A stretch of 64,000 nt of DNA from Staphylococcus schleiferi (GTDB lineage Bacteria; Bacillota; Bacilli; Staphylococcales; Staphylococcaceae): NCBI RefSeq assembly GCF_900458895.1, contig NZ_LR962863.1, positions 1,116,001-1,180,000 on the forward strand. Direction: 5' to 3'. Numbering within the stretch: the stretch's first letter is position 1; the number at the start of each line of letters is the position of its first letter. The notes beneath the pieces were generated by a model. The model made no database searches. It was not told where the DNA came from and saw nothing but the letters and a program-made list of their open reading frames with translations. Positions 40,066-52,409 of this stretch are shown one piece after another. The position numbers were made by a program, and so were the translations under genes.

Positions 40066-40998
40066 ATGAAATTAATAGAAGAAATTCAAAATAAAATTCA
40101 GGCATTTGATACGATTATTATTCATCGCCATGTGAGACCCGATCCAGATGCGATGGGATCACAAATGGGATTAAAATATTATTTGAAAGCAAAATATCCT
40201 GAAAAATTGGTTTTTGCAGTGGGACAAGTAGAACCTTCACTTGCGTTTATGAGCGATTTAGACCAAGTAGAAAGTGAACAATATCAAGATGCACTTGTCA
40301 TTGTATGTGATACTGCAAATGCACCGCGTATTGATGGTGCACGGTACAGCGAAGGTCAAGCGTTAATCAAAATCGATCATCATCCACCGGTAGATGATTA
40401 TGGTGACATTAATTATGTCGATGTCGATGCTTCGTCTACGAGCGAAATCATCTTTGATATCATTCGACATTCTGGAGATCTTGAAATTTTAAATAAAGCC
40501 ATCGCATCATCGTTATATCTTGGAATTGTTGGAGACACGGGACGTTTCTTCTTCAGTAATACGTCTCCTAAAACGATGGAAATCGCAAGTGAACTTTTAA
40601 AATATGATATCGGGCATGATCAATTACTCAATCAATTGGGTGAAAAAGAACCCCGTTTAATGCCATTTCATGGGTACGTGCTCCAAAATTTTGAATTAGA
40701 TGAAAAAGGTTTTTGTAAAGTTAAAATCACGGCAGATGTATTAGAAAAATACCAAATTCAACCGAATGAAGCATCACTCTATGTCAATGCGGTTGCTGAT
40801 TTAAAAGGATTAAAAATATGGGTATTTGCTGTTGATGAAGGTAAAGAAATACGCTGTCGCATTCGTTCTAAACAAATAACGATTAACGATGTCGCTGCAC
40901 AATTTGGTGGCGGGGGGCACCCCAACGCAGCAGGTGCTTCTGTACATTCTTGGGATGAATTTGAAACGCTTGCCACGAAATTAAAAAATAAATTGTAA
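40066..40998 (+). CDS. nrnA: Bifunctional oligoribonuclease / pAp phosphatase NrnA
   Basis: Degrades nanoRNAs and dephosphorylates 3'-phosphoadenosine 5'-phosphate. It has 310 residues. The DHH phosphoesterase motifs are [37 protein letters not shown] and [13 protein letters not shown]. The DHHA1 domain ends with [16 protein letters not shown] 40066 lies 8 nt after GGGAG; a GTG at 40057 is too close. It is tightly spaced between the CBS regulator and dnaE. Confidence 0.94.
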   Translation: MKLIEEIQNKIQAFDTIIIHRHVRPDPDAMGSQMGLKYYLKAKYPEKLVFAVGQVEPSLAFMSDLDQVESEQYQDALVIVCDTANAPRIDGARYSEGQALIKIDHHPPVDDYGDINYVDVDASSTSEIIFDIIRHSGDLEILNKAIASSLYLGIVGDTGRFFFSNTSPKTMEIASELLKYDIGHDQLLNQLGEKEPRLMPFHGYVLQNFELDEKGFCKVKITADVLEKYQIQPNEASLYVNAVADLKGLKIWVFAVDEGKEIRCRIRSKQITINDVAAQFGGGGHPNAAGASVHSWDEFETLATKLKNKL

Positions 40999-41013
40999 AA
41001 GAAGGTGTCTACG

Positions 41014-44000
41014 ATGGTTACCCATTTAAATATTCATACTTCATATGAACTTTTAAATTCAAGTATAACAATTAAAGGGGCAATTGCGCGTGCGATTGAA
41101 TTAGGCTACTCAGCTATTGCGATTACAGATTTAAATGTCATGTATGGTGTGCCTCAGTTTTATGACGAGTGTACTAAAAAAGGCATTAAACCGTTGCTTG
41201 GGATGACGGTATATATCACAGATCAACTGAACGTTTTAGAAGTGGTTCTCATCGCTAAAAATAACGAAGGTTTGAAAAATCTTTTTCAATTGTCAACAGA
41301 TATTCAAGTCAACCAACGGGAACAAGTATCGATTTACGATATTCAAGCGTATCTACAACATAATGTCGTTATTTTTAAAAATATGACTGAGCAAACATTG
41401 CATTGGTTAGACGAAATACCTATAGAAAGTTCATATTATGTGAATCATCATTCCGTTGTAGACCATGCGATACCTCGTGTTTATTTGGAAAGTGCTTTTT
41501 ATTTAAAACCCGAAGATAAAGATACATTAAAAGTCTTAAATGCCATTCGTGATAATACAAAAGTGAATTTTGTAGACAACGAAGATGGACCTTCACGTCA
41601 TATGTTTACCATAAACGAACTAAGTGAAGCTGAAATCAATGCACAATATGTGAACGCTACGGATGAGGTGGCAGATTTATGTGAGGCAAAACTTGAATAT
41701 CATCAAGCACTGCTTCCAGAGTTTCAAACACCTGATGGTAGCTCTGCTGATCATTATTTATGGCGGGTATTGGAACAGTCGTTACAAAATATGGGGTTAT
41801 CAAAACCGGATTATATGGAACGGTTAAAATATGAATATCAAGTCATCACTAAAATGGGTTATGCCGATTATTTTCTCATAGTGAGTGACTTAATCCGTTA
41901 TGCCAAATCAAATGGTGTCATGGTAGGACCGGGTCGGGGTTCATCAGCAGGGTCTTTGGTCAGTTATTTACTCAATATTACGACCATTGACCCCTTGAAG
42001 TATGACTTACTTTTTGAGCGCTTTCTCAACCCTGAGCGTGTCACAATGCCAGATATTGATATCGACTTTGAAGATACACAGAGAGAAAAAGTCATCCAAT
42101 ATGTACAAAACAAATATGGTGATTATCGTGTGGCAGGTATTGTCACTTTTGGTCATTTACTTGCCAAAGCAGTGGCAAGAGATGTGGCGCGAGTGATGGG
42201 ATTTGATGAAACAACGTTGAGTGAAGCTTCTAAACTTATTCCTAGTAAATTAGGTGTGACCCTTGATGAAGCTTATGCACAAGAGAATTTTAAAGCATTT
42301 GTGCATCGAAATCATAGAAATGAACGTTGGTTCGAATTTTGTAAAAAACTTGAAGGTTTACCTCGGAACACATCTACGCACGCAGCGGGTGTAATTGTCA
42401 ATGACCAGCCATTATACGAATCCATTCCGCTTACTGAAGGTGACACAGGACTTTTAACACAGTGGACGATGACTGAGGCTGAAAAAATCGGTTTATTAAA
42501 AATTGATTTCTTAGGATTACGTAATCTCACAATCATTCATCAAATCATTAAACAAATTAAACATGATATGAAAATCGATTTAAATATTGAGGAGATTCCT
42601 TTTGATGACAAGGAAGTATTTCGACTTCTTTCAAAAGGCGAAACGACAGGTATTTTCCAATTAGAGTCTGACGGGGTTCGCCGTGTATTGCAAAAACTAC
42701 AGCCTGAGCATTTTGAAGATATAGTAGCTGTGACCTCTTTATATCGACCTGGCCCGATGGAAGAAATTCCAACATATATTCGACGACGTCATGATCCTTC
42801 GCAAGTTCAATATTTACATCCAGATTTAGAACCGATTCTAAAAAGGACTTACGGCGTGATTATATATCAAGAACAGATTATGCAAATTGCGAGTCAATTT
42901 GCAGGTTTTTCATATGGTGAAGCTGATATTTTAAGACGTGCAATGAGCAAAAAGAATAGAGAAGTATTGGAAAATGAACGCCAGCATTTTATGGATGGTG
43001 CAATGAAGAAGGGCTATGCTAATGCGTTGAGCAGTCAAATTTTTGATTTAATATTGAAATTTGCTGATTACGGTTTTCCTAGAGCCCATGCCGTGAGCTA
43101 TTCGAAAATTGCTTATATCATGACTTATTTGAAAGTGCACTATCCAACTTATTTTTATGCCAACATATTGAGTAATGTCATTGGAAACGAAGCAAAGACA
43201 CAATTAATGATTCAAGAAGCTAAACAACAGCAGATTAAAATTCATGGCCCGCATATTAACTGGAGTCAATGGCGCTATGTCGCCACACAAAAAGGTGTTT
43301 ATATCTCATTAGGTGCTATCAAAGGAATCGGATATCAAAGTGTACAAGCTATTGTGTCAGAGCGCATCGAGCACGGGCCTTTTAAAGACTTTTTTGATTT
43401 TTGTGATCGTATCCCTAATCGAATACGAACGAGACGCTTACTTGAAGCACTTATTTTAACTGGGGCTTTAGATTGTTTCGACAAGAATAGAGCGACACTT
43501 TTACAGTCCATTGACAAAGTAACCGACTCTAACAGTGATATTGATCAAAGTTTTGTAGATACGTTTGCAACAATTAAAAGAGATTACCTTGAAACAGAAG
43601 AAATGCCAGAACAACAGTTAAGTGACTATGAAAAGCAATATCTCGGCTTTTACGTTTCGATGCATCCAGTGGAGAAACAATTTGTGAAAAAGCAATATCT
43701 CGGCATTTACCAATTGAATAGCAAATTAATCAATCAACCTATTTTAGTAACAATGGATGCGATTCGTGTTATCCGAACAAAACAAGGGCAACAAATGGCT
43801 TTCGTTGAGTTGAATGATGGGGAACACACTGTAGATGGTGTCATCTTTCCAAAAGTCTTTCAAAGTTTCGCGGAACTTATTCAAGAAAATGCTTATTATA
43901 TTGTTTGGGGTAAATTTGAAAAAAGAAATGAAAAGATGCAGATGATAATTCAAAAGATAACGCCGCTTGAACAATATGAAGAGGAAAAGAAGAACGCTGT

Positions 44001-44202
44001 AAATCGAATTGTGATTAGGGAAACAGTACCGGAAGGGTTACAAAATCAACTGTTTTCAGCAAAATCGAAAACGACAGTGCCGGTCTATTTCTACAACGAA
44101 TCATCGAATCAATTTCAGCCTATAGGTGATATTGAAAAGAACTCTGAGCAACTGACGCAGTTATTAAAAGCGATTGAACCACAACATATTCGTTTGTTAT
44201 AA
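41014..44202 (+). CDS. dnaE: DNA polymerase III alpha subunit DnaE
   Basis: Replicative polymerase of the DnaE3 type, working with PolC in Firmicutes. It has 1062 residues. A PHP domain at the N-terminus (LNIHTSYELLNSSITIKGAI) is followed by the palm domain. The catalytic aspartates are in MPDIDIDFEDTQRE, near 345, and FGHLLAKAVARDVARVMG lies after them. Fingers follow, with SRAHAVSYSKI-like FPRAHAVSYSKIAYIM, and an OB fold is near 920 to 1000. ATG 41014 follows GAAGGTG. It starts 15 bp after nrnA. Confidence 0.96.
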   Translation: MVTHLNIHTSYELLNSSITIKGAIARAIELGYSAIAITDLNVMYGVPQFYDECTKKGIKPLLGMTVYITDQLNVLEVVLIAKNNEGLKNLFQLSTDIQVNQREQVSIYDIQAYLQHNVVIFKNMTEQTLHWLDEIPIESSYYVNHHSVVDHAIPRVYLESAFYLKPEDKDTLKVLNAIRDNTKVNFVDNEDGPSRHMFTINELSEAEINAQYVNATDEVADLCEAKLEYHQALLPEFQTPDGSSADHYLWRVLEQSLQNMGLSKPDYMERLKYEYQVITKMGYADYFLIVSDLIRYAKSNGVMVGPGRGSSAGSLVSYLLNITTIDPLKYDLLFERFLNPERVTMPDIDIDFEDTQREKVIQYVQNKYGDYRVAGIVTFGHLLAKAVARDVARVMGFDETTLSEASKLIPSKLGVTLDEAYAQENFKAFVHRNHRNERWFEFCKKLEGLPRNTSTHAAGVIVNDQPLYESIPLTEGDTGLLTQWTMTEAEKIGLLKIDFLGLRNLTIIHQIIKQIKHDMKIDLNIEEIPFDDKEVFRLLSKGETTGIFQLESDGVRRVLQKLQPEHFEDIVAVTSLYRPGPMEEIPTYIRRRHDPSQVQYLHPDLEPILKRTYGVIIYQEQIMQIASQFAGFSYGEADILRRAMSKKNREVLENERQHFMDGAMKKGYANALSSQIFDLILKFADYGFPRAHAVSYSKIAYIMTYLKVHYPTYFYANILSNVIGNEAKTQLMIQEAKQQQIKIHGPHINWSQWRYVATQKGVYISLGAIKGIGYQSVQAIVSERIEHGPFKDFFDFCDRIPNRIRTRRLLEALILTGALDCFDKNRATLLQSIDKVTDSNSDIDQSFVDTFATIKRDYLETEEMPEQQLSDYEKQYLGFYVSMHPVEKQFVKKQYLGIYQLNSKLINQPILVTMDAIRVIRTKQGQQMAFVELNDGEHTVDGVIFPKVFQSFAELIQENAYYIVWGKFEKRNEKMQMIIQKITPLEQYEEEKKNAVNRIVIRETVPEGLQNQLFSAKSKTTVPVYFYNESSNQFQPIGDIEKNSEQLTQLLKAIEPQHIRLL

Positions 44203-44255
44203 TGGTATATAATTTTGTAGGGTATCTTCTATGTACTTGCTGTCAGAAGGTTACT

Positions 44256-44288
44256 TTGACATGTTTTTAGAATGTGCTATATTATAAT
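44256..44288 (+). promoter_or_regulatory. Promoter before the malic enzyme gene
   Basis: TTGACA (44256-44261), 16-nt spacer, TATATT, overlapping a TATAAT at 44283-44288. Confidence 0.55.
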
Positions 44289-44351
44289 GGCGATAAAATA
44301 AGGACTTATTCATAAAAAATGAATTTATATTATAATTGGAGATGATGGTGA

Positions 44352-45590
44352 ATGTCTTTAAGAGACGATGCATTGCATATGCATAAAGAAAATCAAGGTA
44401 AACTAGCTGTTTGTCCAAAGGTTAAAGTAACAAATAAAGAAGAACTTAGTTTGGCCTATTCACCTGGGGTAGCAGAACCCTGTAAAGATATTCATGAACG
44501 ACCAAGCCGTGTCTATGATTACACGATGAAAAGTAATACTGTAGCTGTCATTTCAGATGGGACAGCTGTTCTAGGATTAGGAAACATTGGTGCTGAAGCA
44601 AGTATTCCTGTTATGGAAGGTAAAGCCGTATTATTTAAAAGTTTTGCGGGTGTCGATGCAATTCCGTTATCTCTATCAACGAATGATACAGAAGAAATTA
44701 TTCGTACTGTTAAACTTTTAGAACCTAATTTTGGTGGCGTCAATTTAGAAGATATTTCTGCACCGCGTTGTTTTGAAATTGAAGAACGTTTGAAAAAAGA
44801 AACAAAAATCCCTGTTTTTCATGATGATCAACATGGGACAGCAATTGTAACTGTTGCTGGACTCATTAATGCGCTTAGAATTGTTAACAAAGACTTAGCA
44901 GACATTAAAGTGATTTTAAATGGTGCAGGCGCAGCAGGTATCGCTATTGTTAAATTATTATATTCTTATGGTGTTCGAAATATGATTATGTGTGACTCTA
45001 AAGGTGCCATTTTTGAAGGTAGATCATATGGTATGAATTCTACTAAAGAAACTGTTGCGAAATGGACAAATAAAGACAAGCAAGAAGGTAAATTAGAAGA
45101 CGTGATTAAAGACTCAGATGTCTTCATTGGTGTATCAGTTGCAGATGCGCTTTCAGAAGACATGGTGAAATCAATGAATGAAGATGCTATCATTTTTGCG
45201 ATGGCGAATCCAAATCCAGAAATCACACCAGATAAAGCTAAAAATGCAGGGGCTAAAGTTATCGGTACAGGCCGTTCTGATTTTCCAAATCAAATCAATA
45301 ACGTACTCGCATTTCCGGGTATATTCCGTGGTGCGTTAGATGTTCGCGCAACACATATCAATGAAGATATGAAACAAGCCGCTGTTGAAGCGATTGCGAA
45401 CTTAATAACAGATGAAGAAAGAAATGCTGATTATGTGATTCCAGGACCATTTGATTATCGTGTAGCACCTTCTGTTGCAAGAGAAGTTGCACGTGCTGCA
45501 ATGGAATCAGGTGTCGCAAGAATCGAAGTTGATCCAGAAGCGGTATACGAAAAAACGTTATCACTTACTGATTTAAATAAGTCAAAATAA
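44352..45590 (+). CDS. NAD-dependent malic enzyme
   Basis: Oxidative decarboxylation of malate to pyruvate. It has 412 residues, the short bacterial form. Features are LAYSPGVAEPC with the catalytic Tyr, VLGLGNIGAEASIPVMEGKA with the catalytic Lys, VFHDDQHGTAIV with metal ligands, and the Rossmann loop ILNGAGAAGIAIVKLL. It sits immediately before accD and accA, a staphylococcal arrangement, and could supply pyruvate (hence acetyl-CoA) and reducing power for fatty-acid synthesis. Confidence 0.94.
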   Translation: MSLRDDALHMHKENQGKLAVCPKVKVTNKEELSLAYSPGVAEPCKDIHERPSRVYDYTMKSNTVAVISDGTAVLGLGNIGAEASIPVMEGKAVLFKSFAGVDAIPLSLSTNDTEEIIRTVKLLEPNFGGVNLEDISAPRCFEIEERLKKETKIPVFHDDQHGTAIVTVAGLINALRIVNKDLADIKVILNGAGAAGIAIVKLLYSYGVRNMIMCDSKGAIFEGRSYGMNSTKETVAKWTNKDKQEGKLEDVIKDSDVFIGVSVADALSEDMVKSMNEDAIIFAMANPNPEITPDKAKNAGAKVIGTGRSDFPNQINNVLAFPGIFRGALDVRATHINEDMKQAAVEAIANLITDEERNADYVIPGPFDYRVAPSVAREVARAAMESGVARIEVDPEAVYEKTLSLTDLNKSK

Positions 45591-45628
45591 GCTGATTGAT
45601 AGCCGATGGTTATGTGGAGGTAATAGAG

Positions 45629-46489
45629 ATGTTCAAAGATTTTTTTAATCGTAATTCTAAAAAGAAGAAATATGTTACGGTTCAAGATTCAAAACAGAAT
45701 GAAGTTCCAGAAGGCATCATGACAAAATGTCCTAACTGTAAAAAGATAATGTATACAAAAGAGCTAACTGAAAACTTAAATGTTTGTTTTAATTGTAATC
45801 ATCATATACAACTTTCTGCATATGATCGAATTGATGCCATTTCGGATGAAGGAACTTTTGAAGAATTTGATAAGGGGATGACCTCTGCAAATCCATTAAA
45901 CTTTCCTGGCTATGAAGAAAAACTTGAAAAAGACCAAGAAAAAACAGGATTAAATGAAGCAATCGTAACAGGCACTGCCGAACTTAATGGGAATAAGTTT
46001 GGTGTAGGTGTCATGGACCCAAGATTCAGAATGGGGAGTATGGGTTCAGTTGTCGGGGAAAAAATTTGTCGTATCGTTGACCATTGTACTGAAGAACGTT
46101 TGCCGTTTGTTTTATTCACGGCTTCTGGTGGTGCACGTATGCAAGAAGGTATTATTTCGTTGATGCAAATGGCTAAAACGAGTGTATCTTTAGAAAAGCA
46201 TTCAAATGCTGGCTTATTATTTATTTCTTATATGACACATCCAACAACTGGTGGAGTTTCTGCTAGTTTCGCTTCTATTGGAGATATCAATCTTGCTGAG
46301 CCAAAAGCTCTGATTGGCTTTGCAGGTCGACGTGTGATTGAACAAACGATTAACGAAAAATTACCGGATGATTTTCAAACCGCTGAATTTTTATTGGAGC
46401 ATGGCCAATTGGATAAGGTTGTACACCGTAGCGAAATGAAAAAAACACTTGCTACATTATTTGATATGCATCGTGAGGTGAAAAAGTAA
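45629..46489 (+). CDS. accD: Acetyl-CoA carboxylase carboxyltransferase subunit beta
   Basis: With AccA forms the carboxyltransferase that makes malonyl-CoA for fatty-acid synthesis. It has 286 residues. There is an N-terminal zinc ribbon (CPNCKKI ... CFNCNHH) and the crotonase-like core ([39 protein letters not shown]). ATG 45629 follows GGAGG. The stop and the accA start share one base (TAATG), so translation is coupled. Confidence 0.97.
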   Translation: MFKDFFNRNSKKKKYVTVQDSKQNEVPEGIMTKCPNCKKIMYTKELTENLNVCFNCNHHIQLSAYDRIDAISDEGTFEEFDKGMTSANPLNFPGYEEKLEKDQEKTGLNEAIVTGTAELNGNKFGVGVMDPRFRMGSMGSVVGEKICRIVDHCTEERLPFVLFTASGGARMQEGIISLMQMAKTSVSLEKHSNAGLLFISYMTHPTTGGVSASFASIGDINLAEPKALIGFAGRRVIEQTINEKLPDDFQTAEFLLEHGQLDKVVHRSEMKKTLATLFDMHREVKK

Positions 46490-47433
46490 TGCTTGATTTT
46501 GAAAAGCCAATTCAAGATATTATGAATAAAATTGAATCTTTACAGGAGACTCAGGCAAAAAATGATGTTGATTTGTCTGATGAAATTGAGATTCTTGAAG
46601 CAGCATTACAAACAGAAAAAGAAAAAATTTATACATCTTTGAAGCCTTGGGATCGTGTACAAATAGCAAGATTACCTGAAAGACCTACTGTTTTGGACTA
46701 TATTCCATTTATCTTTGATGATTTTATAGAACTACACGGCGATCGAAACTTCAGAGATGATCCTGCGATTATCGGTGGATTAGCATATTTAGACGGCCGT
46801 CCAGTAACAGTAATTGGGCATCAACGCGGGAAAGATACGAAAGATAATATTTATCGTAACTTCGGTATGGCTCATCCAGAAGGATACCGTAAGGCTTTGA
46901 GATTGATGAAAGAAGCGGAAAAGTTCAACCGCCCTATTTTTACATTTATCGATACGAAAGGTGCTTATCCAGGTAAAGCTGCCGAAGAACGCGGTCAAAG
47001 TGAATCCATCGCACGAAATCTCGTCGATATGGCGGGGCTCACTGTTCCTGTAATCTCTATTGTTATTGGAGAAGGAGGAAGTGGGGGTGCACTTGGTTTA
47101 GGTGTGAGTAACCGATTATTAATGTTAGAAAATAGTACATACTCTGTTATATCTCCTGAAGGTGCAGCAGGCATTTTATGGAAAGATAGTGCTTTAGCAA
47201 AAATTGCGGCGGAAACAATGAAAATTACAGCCTATGATTTATTAGAGCTTAATATAATCGATGAAGTGGTCAAAGAACCTCTTGGTGGTGCGCATCATGA
47301 TGCAGAAGCCTTAGGTAAAAGCATTAAAGAAAAATTCACGCGCCATTTAAAGGCATTTGAAAACATGACATCTGAAGCGATTAAAGAGGATCGTTTTGAG
47401 AAGTTCCGAAATATTGGTTCTTTTGTAGAATAA
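46489..47433 (+). CDS. accA: Acetyl-CoA carboxylase carboxyltransferase subunit alpha
   Basis: Partner of AccD. It has 314 residues. Features are the helical N-terminus ([19 protein letters not shown]), [57 protein letters not shown] and [16 protein letters not shown]. It overlaps accD by one base and ends in front of a strong terminator. Confidence 0.97.
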   Translation: MLDFEKPIQDIMNKIESLQETQAKNDVDLSDEIEILEAALQTEKEKIYTSLKPWDRVQIARLPERPTVLDYIPFIFDDFIELHGDRNFRDDPAIIGGLAYLDGRPVTVIGHQRGKDTKDNIYRNFGMAHPEGYRKALRLMKEAEKFNRPIFTFIDTKGAYPGKAAEERGQSESIARNLVDMAGLTVPVISIVIGEGGSGGALGLGVSNRLLMLENSTYSVISPEGAAGILWKDSALAKIAAETMKITAYDLLELNIIDEVVKEPLGGAHHDAEALGKSIKEKFTRHLKAFENMTSEAIKEDRFEKFRNIGSFVE

Positions 47434-47527
47434 AATCTATCGTTTAAATTGAACTTCAAATATGCAGATGACATGAAATTTGTATAATGATAGTGCCATT
47501 GTAGAAATTTTGAATAAGATAAATCTG

Positions 47528-47578
47528 AGCTAAAACCCGAGATGATTGTTTTAAAAAATCTCGGGTTTTAGCTTTTTA
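47528..47578 (+). terminator. accA terminator
   Basis: Sixteen-bp stem AGCTAAAACCCGAGAT / ATCTCGGGTTTTAGCT followed by TTTT. Confidence 0.93.
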
Positions 47579-48997
<1,419 letters not shown>

Positions 48998-49016
48998 TTT
49001 TAGGAGGCATTTCCAA

Positions 49017-50777
49017 ATGAAAAAAACTAAAATCGTTTGTACGATTGGACCAGCATCAGAATCAGAAGATATGTTAGAAAAGTTAATGAAAGCCGGCATG
49101 AATGTGGCACGTTTAAACTTTTCTCATGGCTCTCATGATGAGCATGCAGCACGTATCCGTTCAATTCGTAAAGTAGCGAAAAAGTTAGAAAAAAATATTG
49201 GTATTTTACTTGATACGAAAGGACCTGAAATTCGTACGCACAATATGAAAAATGGTGCGATTACTTTAGAAAAAGGTTCACATGTTACAGTAAGTATGCA
49301 TGAAGTAGAAGGTACACCGGAAAAGTTCTCTGTCACATATGAAGAATTAATCAATGATATTGAAATCGGTTCATTTATTCTATTAGATGACGGATTAATT
49401 GAATTAGAAGTTGAATCAATAGATCATGCTGCGGGTGAAGTACACTGTAAAGTTCTTAACACAGGTGAACTTAAAAACAAAAAAGGTGTGAACCTACCGG
49501 GCGTGAGTGTGAACTTGCCAGGTATTACTGAAAAAGATGAAGAAGACATCCGCTTTGGTATTGACCAAGAAGTTGACTTTATTGCTGCAAGTTTCGTCAG
49601 ACGTGCAAGTGACGTTTTAGAAATCCGTAGAATTTTAGAAGAAGTGAAAAACGATACAATCAGTATTATTCCTAAAATTGAAAACCAAGAAGGTATTGAT
49701 AACATAGATGAAATTCTTGAAGTTTCTGACGGTTTAATGGTTGCCAGAGGTGACATGGGTGTTGAAATTCCACCAGAAACTGTACCAATTGTTCAAAAAG
49801 ACTTAATCCGTAAATGTAATAAATTAGGTAAACCTGTTATCACTGCAACGCAAATGTTGGATTCAATGCAACGTAATCCACGTGCGACAAGAGCGGAAGC
49901 TTCTGACGTTGCCAATGCCATTTATGATGGTACAGATGCGGTTATGTTATCTGGTGAAACAGCTGCAGGTGCTTATCCAGAAGAAGCAGTTAAAGCGATG
50001 AATAACATTGCATATGCTGCGGAACAAGCACAAGATTATAAAAAGCTCTTATCAGATCGTACTAAACTTGTAGAAACTTCACTTGTAAATGCAATTGGTG
50101 TTTCTGCTGCACACACAGCATTGAACTTAAAAGTCAATGCAATCGTTGCTGCAACTGAAAGTGGTACAACTGCACGTACAATTTCTAAATACAGACCAAA
50201 ATCAGACATTATTGCAGTGACACCACTTGCGACAACAGCACGTCAATGTACACTTGTTTGGGGTGTTTACCCTGTTGTACGTGAAGGTAACTACACAACT
50301 GATGAATTATTAAACAATGCGGTTGCAACAGCCATTGAAACAGAACGTGTTGAAAAAGGCGATTTAATTATCATCACAGCTGGTGTGCCAACAGGTGAAT
50401 CAGGAACTACAAACTTAATGAAATTACACCTCATCGGTGAAGATTTAGCAAACGGGCAAGGTATCGGACGCAACTCAGCTGTAGGAAGAACAGTAGTTGT
50501 GAATGATGCATCAGAATTAGAGGGAGAAAATCTTGAGCAAGCTGTTATCGTAACACCTTCAGTTGATGAAAAAATGGTACCTTATTTAGATCAAGCAGTC
50601 GCACTCGTTACAGAAGAAGCAGGTTTAACATCTTCAAGCGCGATTTTAGGTTTAGAAAAAGGTATTCCAACTGTCGTAGGCGTTGAAGACGTAACTAAAA
50701 ACATTCCAAGTGGTATTTTAGTAACAGTGGATGCTGCACAAGGTAAAGTTTACGAAGGTTATGCTAACGTACTTTAA
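49017..50777 (+). CDS. pyk: Pyruvate kinase with C-terminal PEP-utilizer-like domain
   Basis: Last step of glycolysis. It has 586 residues. The catalytic core includes [45 protein letters not shown] and [14 protein letters not shown] regulatory domain follows to about 470. An extra C-terminal domain of about 110 residues, resembling the PEP-utilizing mobile domain ([21 protein letters not shown]), is present, as in Bacillus and staphylococcal enzymes. AGGAGG precedes ATG 49017. Confidence 0.97.
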   Translation: MKKTKIVCTIGPASESEDMLEKLMKAGMNVARLNFSHGSHDEHAARIRSIRKVAKKLEKNIGILLDTKGPEIRTHNMKNGAITLEKGSHVTVSMHEVEGTPEKFSVTYEELINDIEIGSFILLDDGLIELEVESIDHAAGEVHCKVLNTGELKNKKGVNLPGVSVNLPGITEKDEEDIRFGIDQEVDFIAASFVRRASDVLEIRRILEEVKNDTISIIPKIENQEGIDNIDEILEVSDGLMVARGDMGVEIPPETVPIVQKDLIRKCNKLGKPVITATQMLDSMQRNPRATRAEASDVANAIYDGTDAVMLSGETAAGAYPEEAVKAMNNIAYAAEQAQDYKKLLSDRTKLVETSLVNAIGVSAAHTALNLKVNAIVAATESGTTARTISKYRPKSDIIAVTPLATTARQCTLVWGVYPVVREGNYTTDELLNNAVATAIETERVEKGDLIIITAGVPTGESGTTNLMKLHLIGEDLANGQGIGRNSAVGRTVVVNDASELEGENLEQAVIVTPSVDEKMVPYLDQAVALVTEEAGLTSSSAILGLEKGIPTVVGVEDVTKNIPSGILVTVDAAQGKVYEGYANVL

Positions 50778-50870
50778 AATTAAATAGAATTCGCAATAAG
50801 GAAGAACGGAACACAGCGAGATGATTTTTAAATCGATAACCGATTTTAATGATTTCGAGTGTTTGTGTGG

Positions 50871-50930
50871 GGGCGAAACTAGGGTGTCTAAATGTAAAAT
50901 TTAGGCCGTAGTTTCGTCCTTTTGTTTTTA
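50871..50930 (+). terminator. pyk terminator
   Basis: GGGCGAAACTA pairs with TAGTTTCGTCC with an inner CTAAAT / ATTTAG stem, then TTTTGTTTTT. Confidence 0.85.
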
Positions 50931-51246
50931 TAAAATAGTTACATAAAAAGCGTTATTACACTTAAGGCGCGAAATTTTAATAAATCCGAGTCATCAAATC
51001 TTTTTATTATGAATGATAAAGAATGCAAATAATTATACAATGGTGCTATGATTAAGAATGAAAAGACAAAAGAAAACGCTTTATATCAGCGTTTTCGAAA
51101 AATATGAAATATATATTTCTGAGTTTGAAATAAGATTATTTTTACATACGACCGTTCTTAAAATGTTCACAAATTGCTTCATATTGGCTATAATAATATA
51201 TGAAAGCCATTACAAAGAACGAATATAAAGTAAAGGGGAAATTCAT
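50931..51246 (+). promoter_or_regulatory. citZ upstream region with palindromic cre-like operator
   Basis: At 51072-51097 an inverted repeat GAAAACGCT ... AGCGTTTTC contains two cre-like cores facing each other. The right-hand one, read on the minus strand, matches 12 of 14 cre positions. The rest is AT-rich, with candidate -10 boxes near 51190. CcpA control of citZ is known in Firmicutes. Confidence 0.55.
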
Positions 51247-52365
51247 ATGGCAGAATTAATGAGAGGTCTTGAAGGGGTAATCGCTGCTGAAACAAAAATC
51301 AGCTCAATTATTGACAGTCAATTAACTTATGCAGGTTATGATATTGATGACCTGACAGAAAACGCACAATTTGAAGAGGTTGTTTTCTTATTGTGGAATT
51401 ATCGATTACCTACAGAACAAGAATTATCTGAATTAAAAGAAAAGTTATTTAAGTATATGACTTTAAATCCAAGAATGTACAGTCATTTTGAAGAATATAC
51501 AACAGATGAAGTACATCCAATGACGGCATTGCGCACATCAGTTTCTTATCTCGCTCATTTTGATGAAAATGCGGACGATAATGGGGAAGAAGCATTACAA
51601 GAAAGAGCGATTCGAATTCAAGCAAAAATTGCGTCACTTGTTGCATCATTTGCTCGAGTAAGAGATGGGAAACAACCTGTAAAACCGGATGCATCGTTAA
51701 GCTATGCGGCAAACTTTTTATACATGTTACGCGGTGAAAAACCAACAGATGTTGAAGTTGAAGGTTTCAATAAAGCGTTAATTTTACACGCTGATCACGA
51801 ATTAAATGCGTCTGCTTTCACAGCGCGATGTGCCGTATCATCATTATCTGATATGTATTCAGGTATCACTGCAGCAGTTGGTTCACTTAAAGGACCTTTA
51901 CACGGTGGAGCGAATGAACGTGTAATGAAGATGTTAACAGAAATCGGCTCTATCGATAATGTGGAACCTTATTTAGAAAAAGCATTTAAAAACAAAGATA
52001 AAATTATGGGATTTGGTCATCGTGTTTATAAAAATGGTGATCCACGTGCCAAATATTTAAAAGAAATGAGTCGAAAAATTACCGACGAAACAGGCCAAAG
52101 TGATCTTTACAAAATGTCAGTTAAAATTGCTGATATTATGAAAGAAGAAAAAGGCCTTCTCCCAAATGTAGACTTCTATAGTGCGACTGTTTATCATAGT
52201 ATGGGGATAGAACATGATCTCTTTACACCTATCTTTGCAGTCAGTCGTACTTCAGGGTGGACTGCACATATTTTAGAACAACTTAGAGATAATAGAATTA
52301 TGCGTCCACGTGCAACTTATGTTGGTGAAGTTGATCGTAAATATGTTCCAATTCAAGAACGCTAA
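51247..52365 (+). CDS. citZ: Citrate synthase
   Basis: Condenses oxaloacetate and acetyl-CoA to citrate. It has 372 residues, the short Gram-positive form. Features are LILHADHELNASAFTAR with a catalytic His, GSLKGPLHGGANERV with the second His, and GFGHRVYKNGDPRA. The enzyme start RGLEGVIAAETKIS is typical. AAAGGGG precedes ATG 51247. It is followed by icd after 44 bp. Confidence 0.97.
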   Translation: MAELMRGLEGVIAAETKISSIIDSQLTYAGYDIDDLTENAQFEEVVFLLWNYRLPTEQELSELKEKLFKYMTLNPRMYSHFEEYTTDEVHPMTALRTSVSYLAHFDENADDNGEEALQERAIRIQAKIASLVASFARVRDGKQPVKPDASLSYAANFLYMLRGEKPTDVEVEGFNKALILHADHELNASAFTARCAVSSLSDMYSGITAAVGSLKGPLHGGANERVMKMLTEIGSIDNVEPYLEKAFKNKDKIMGFGHRVYKNGDPRAKYLKEMSRKITDETGQSDLYKMSVKIADIMKEEKGLLPNVDFYSATVYHSMGIEHDLFTPIFAVSRTSGWTAHILEQLRDNRIMRPRATYVGEVDRKYVPIQER

Positions 52366-52409
52366 ATCTATTGCATTTAAGATGATTTAAAAATCGGAGG
52401 TATATAACA

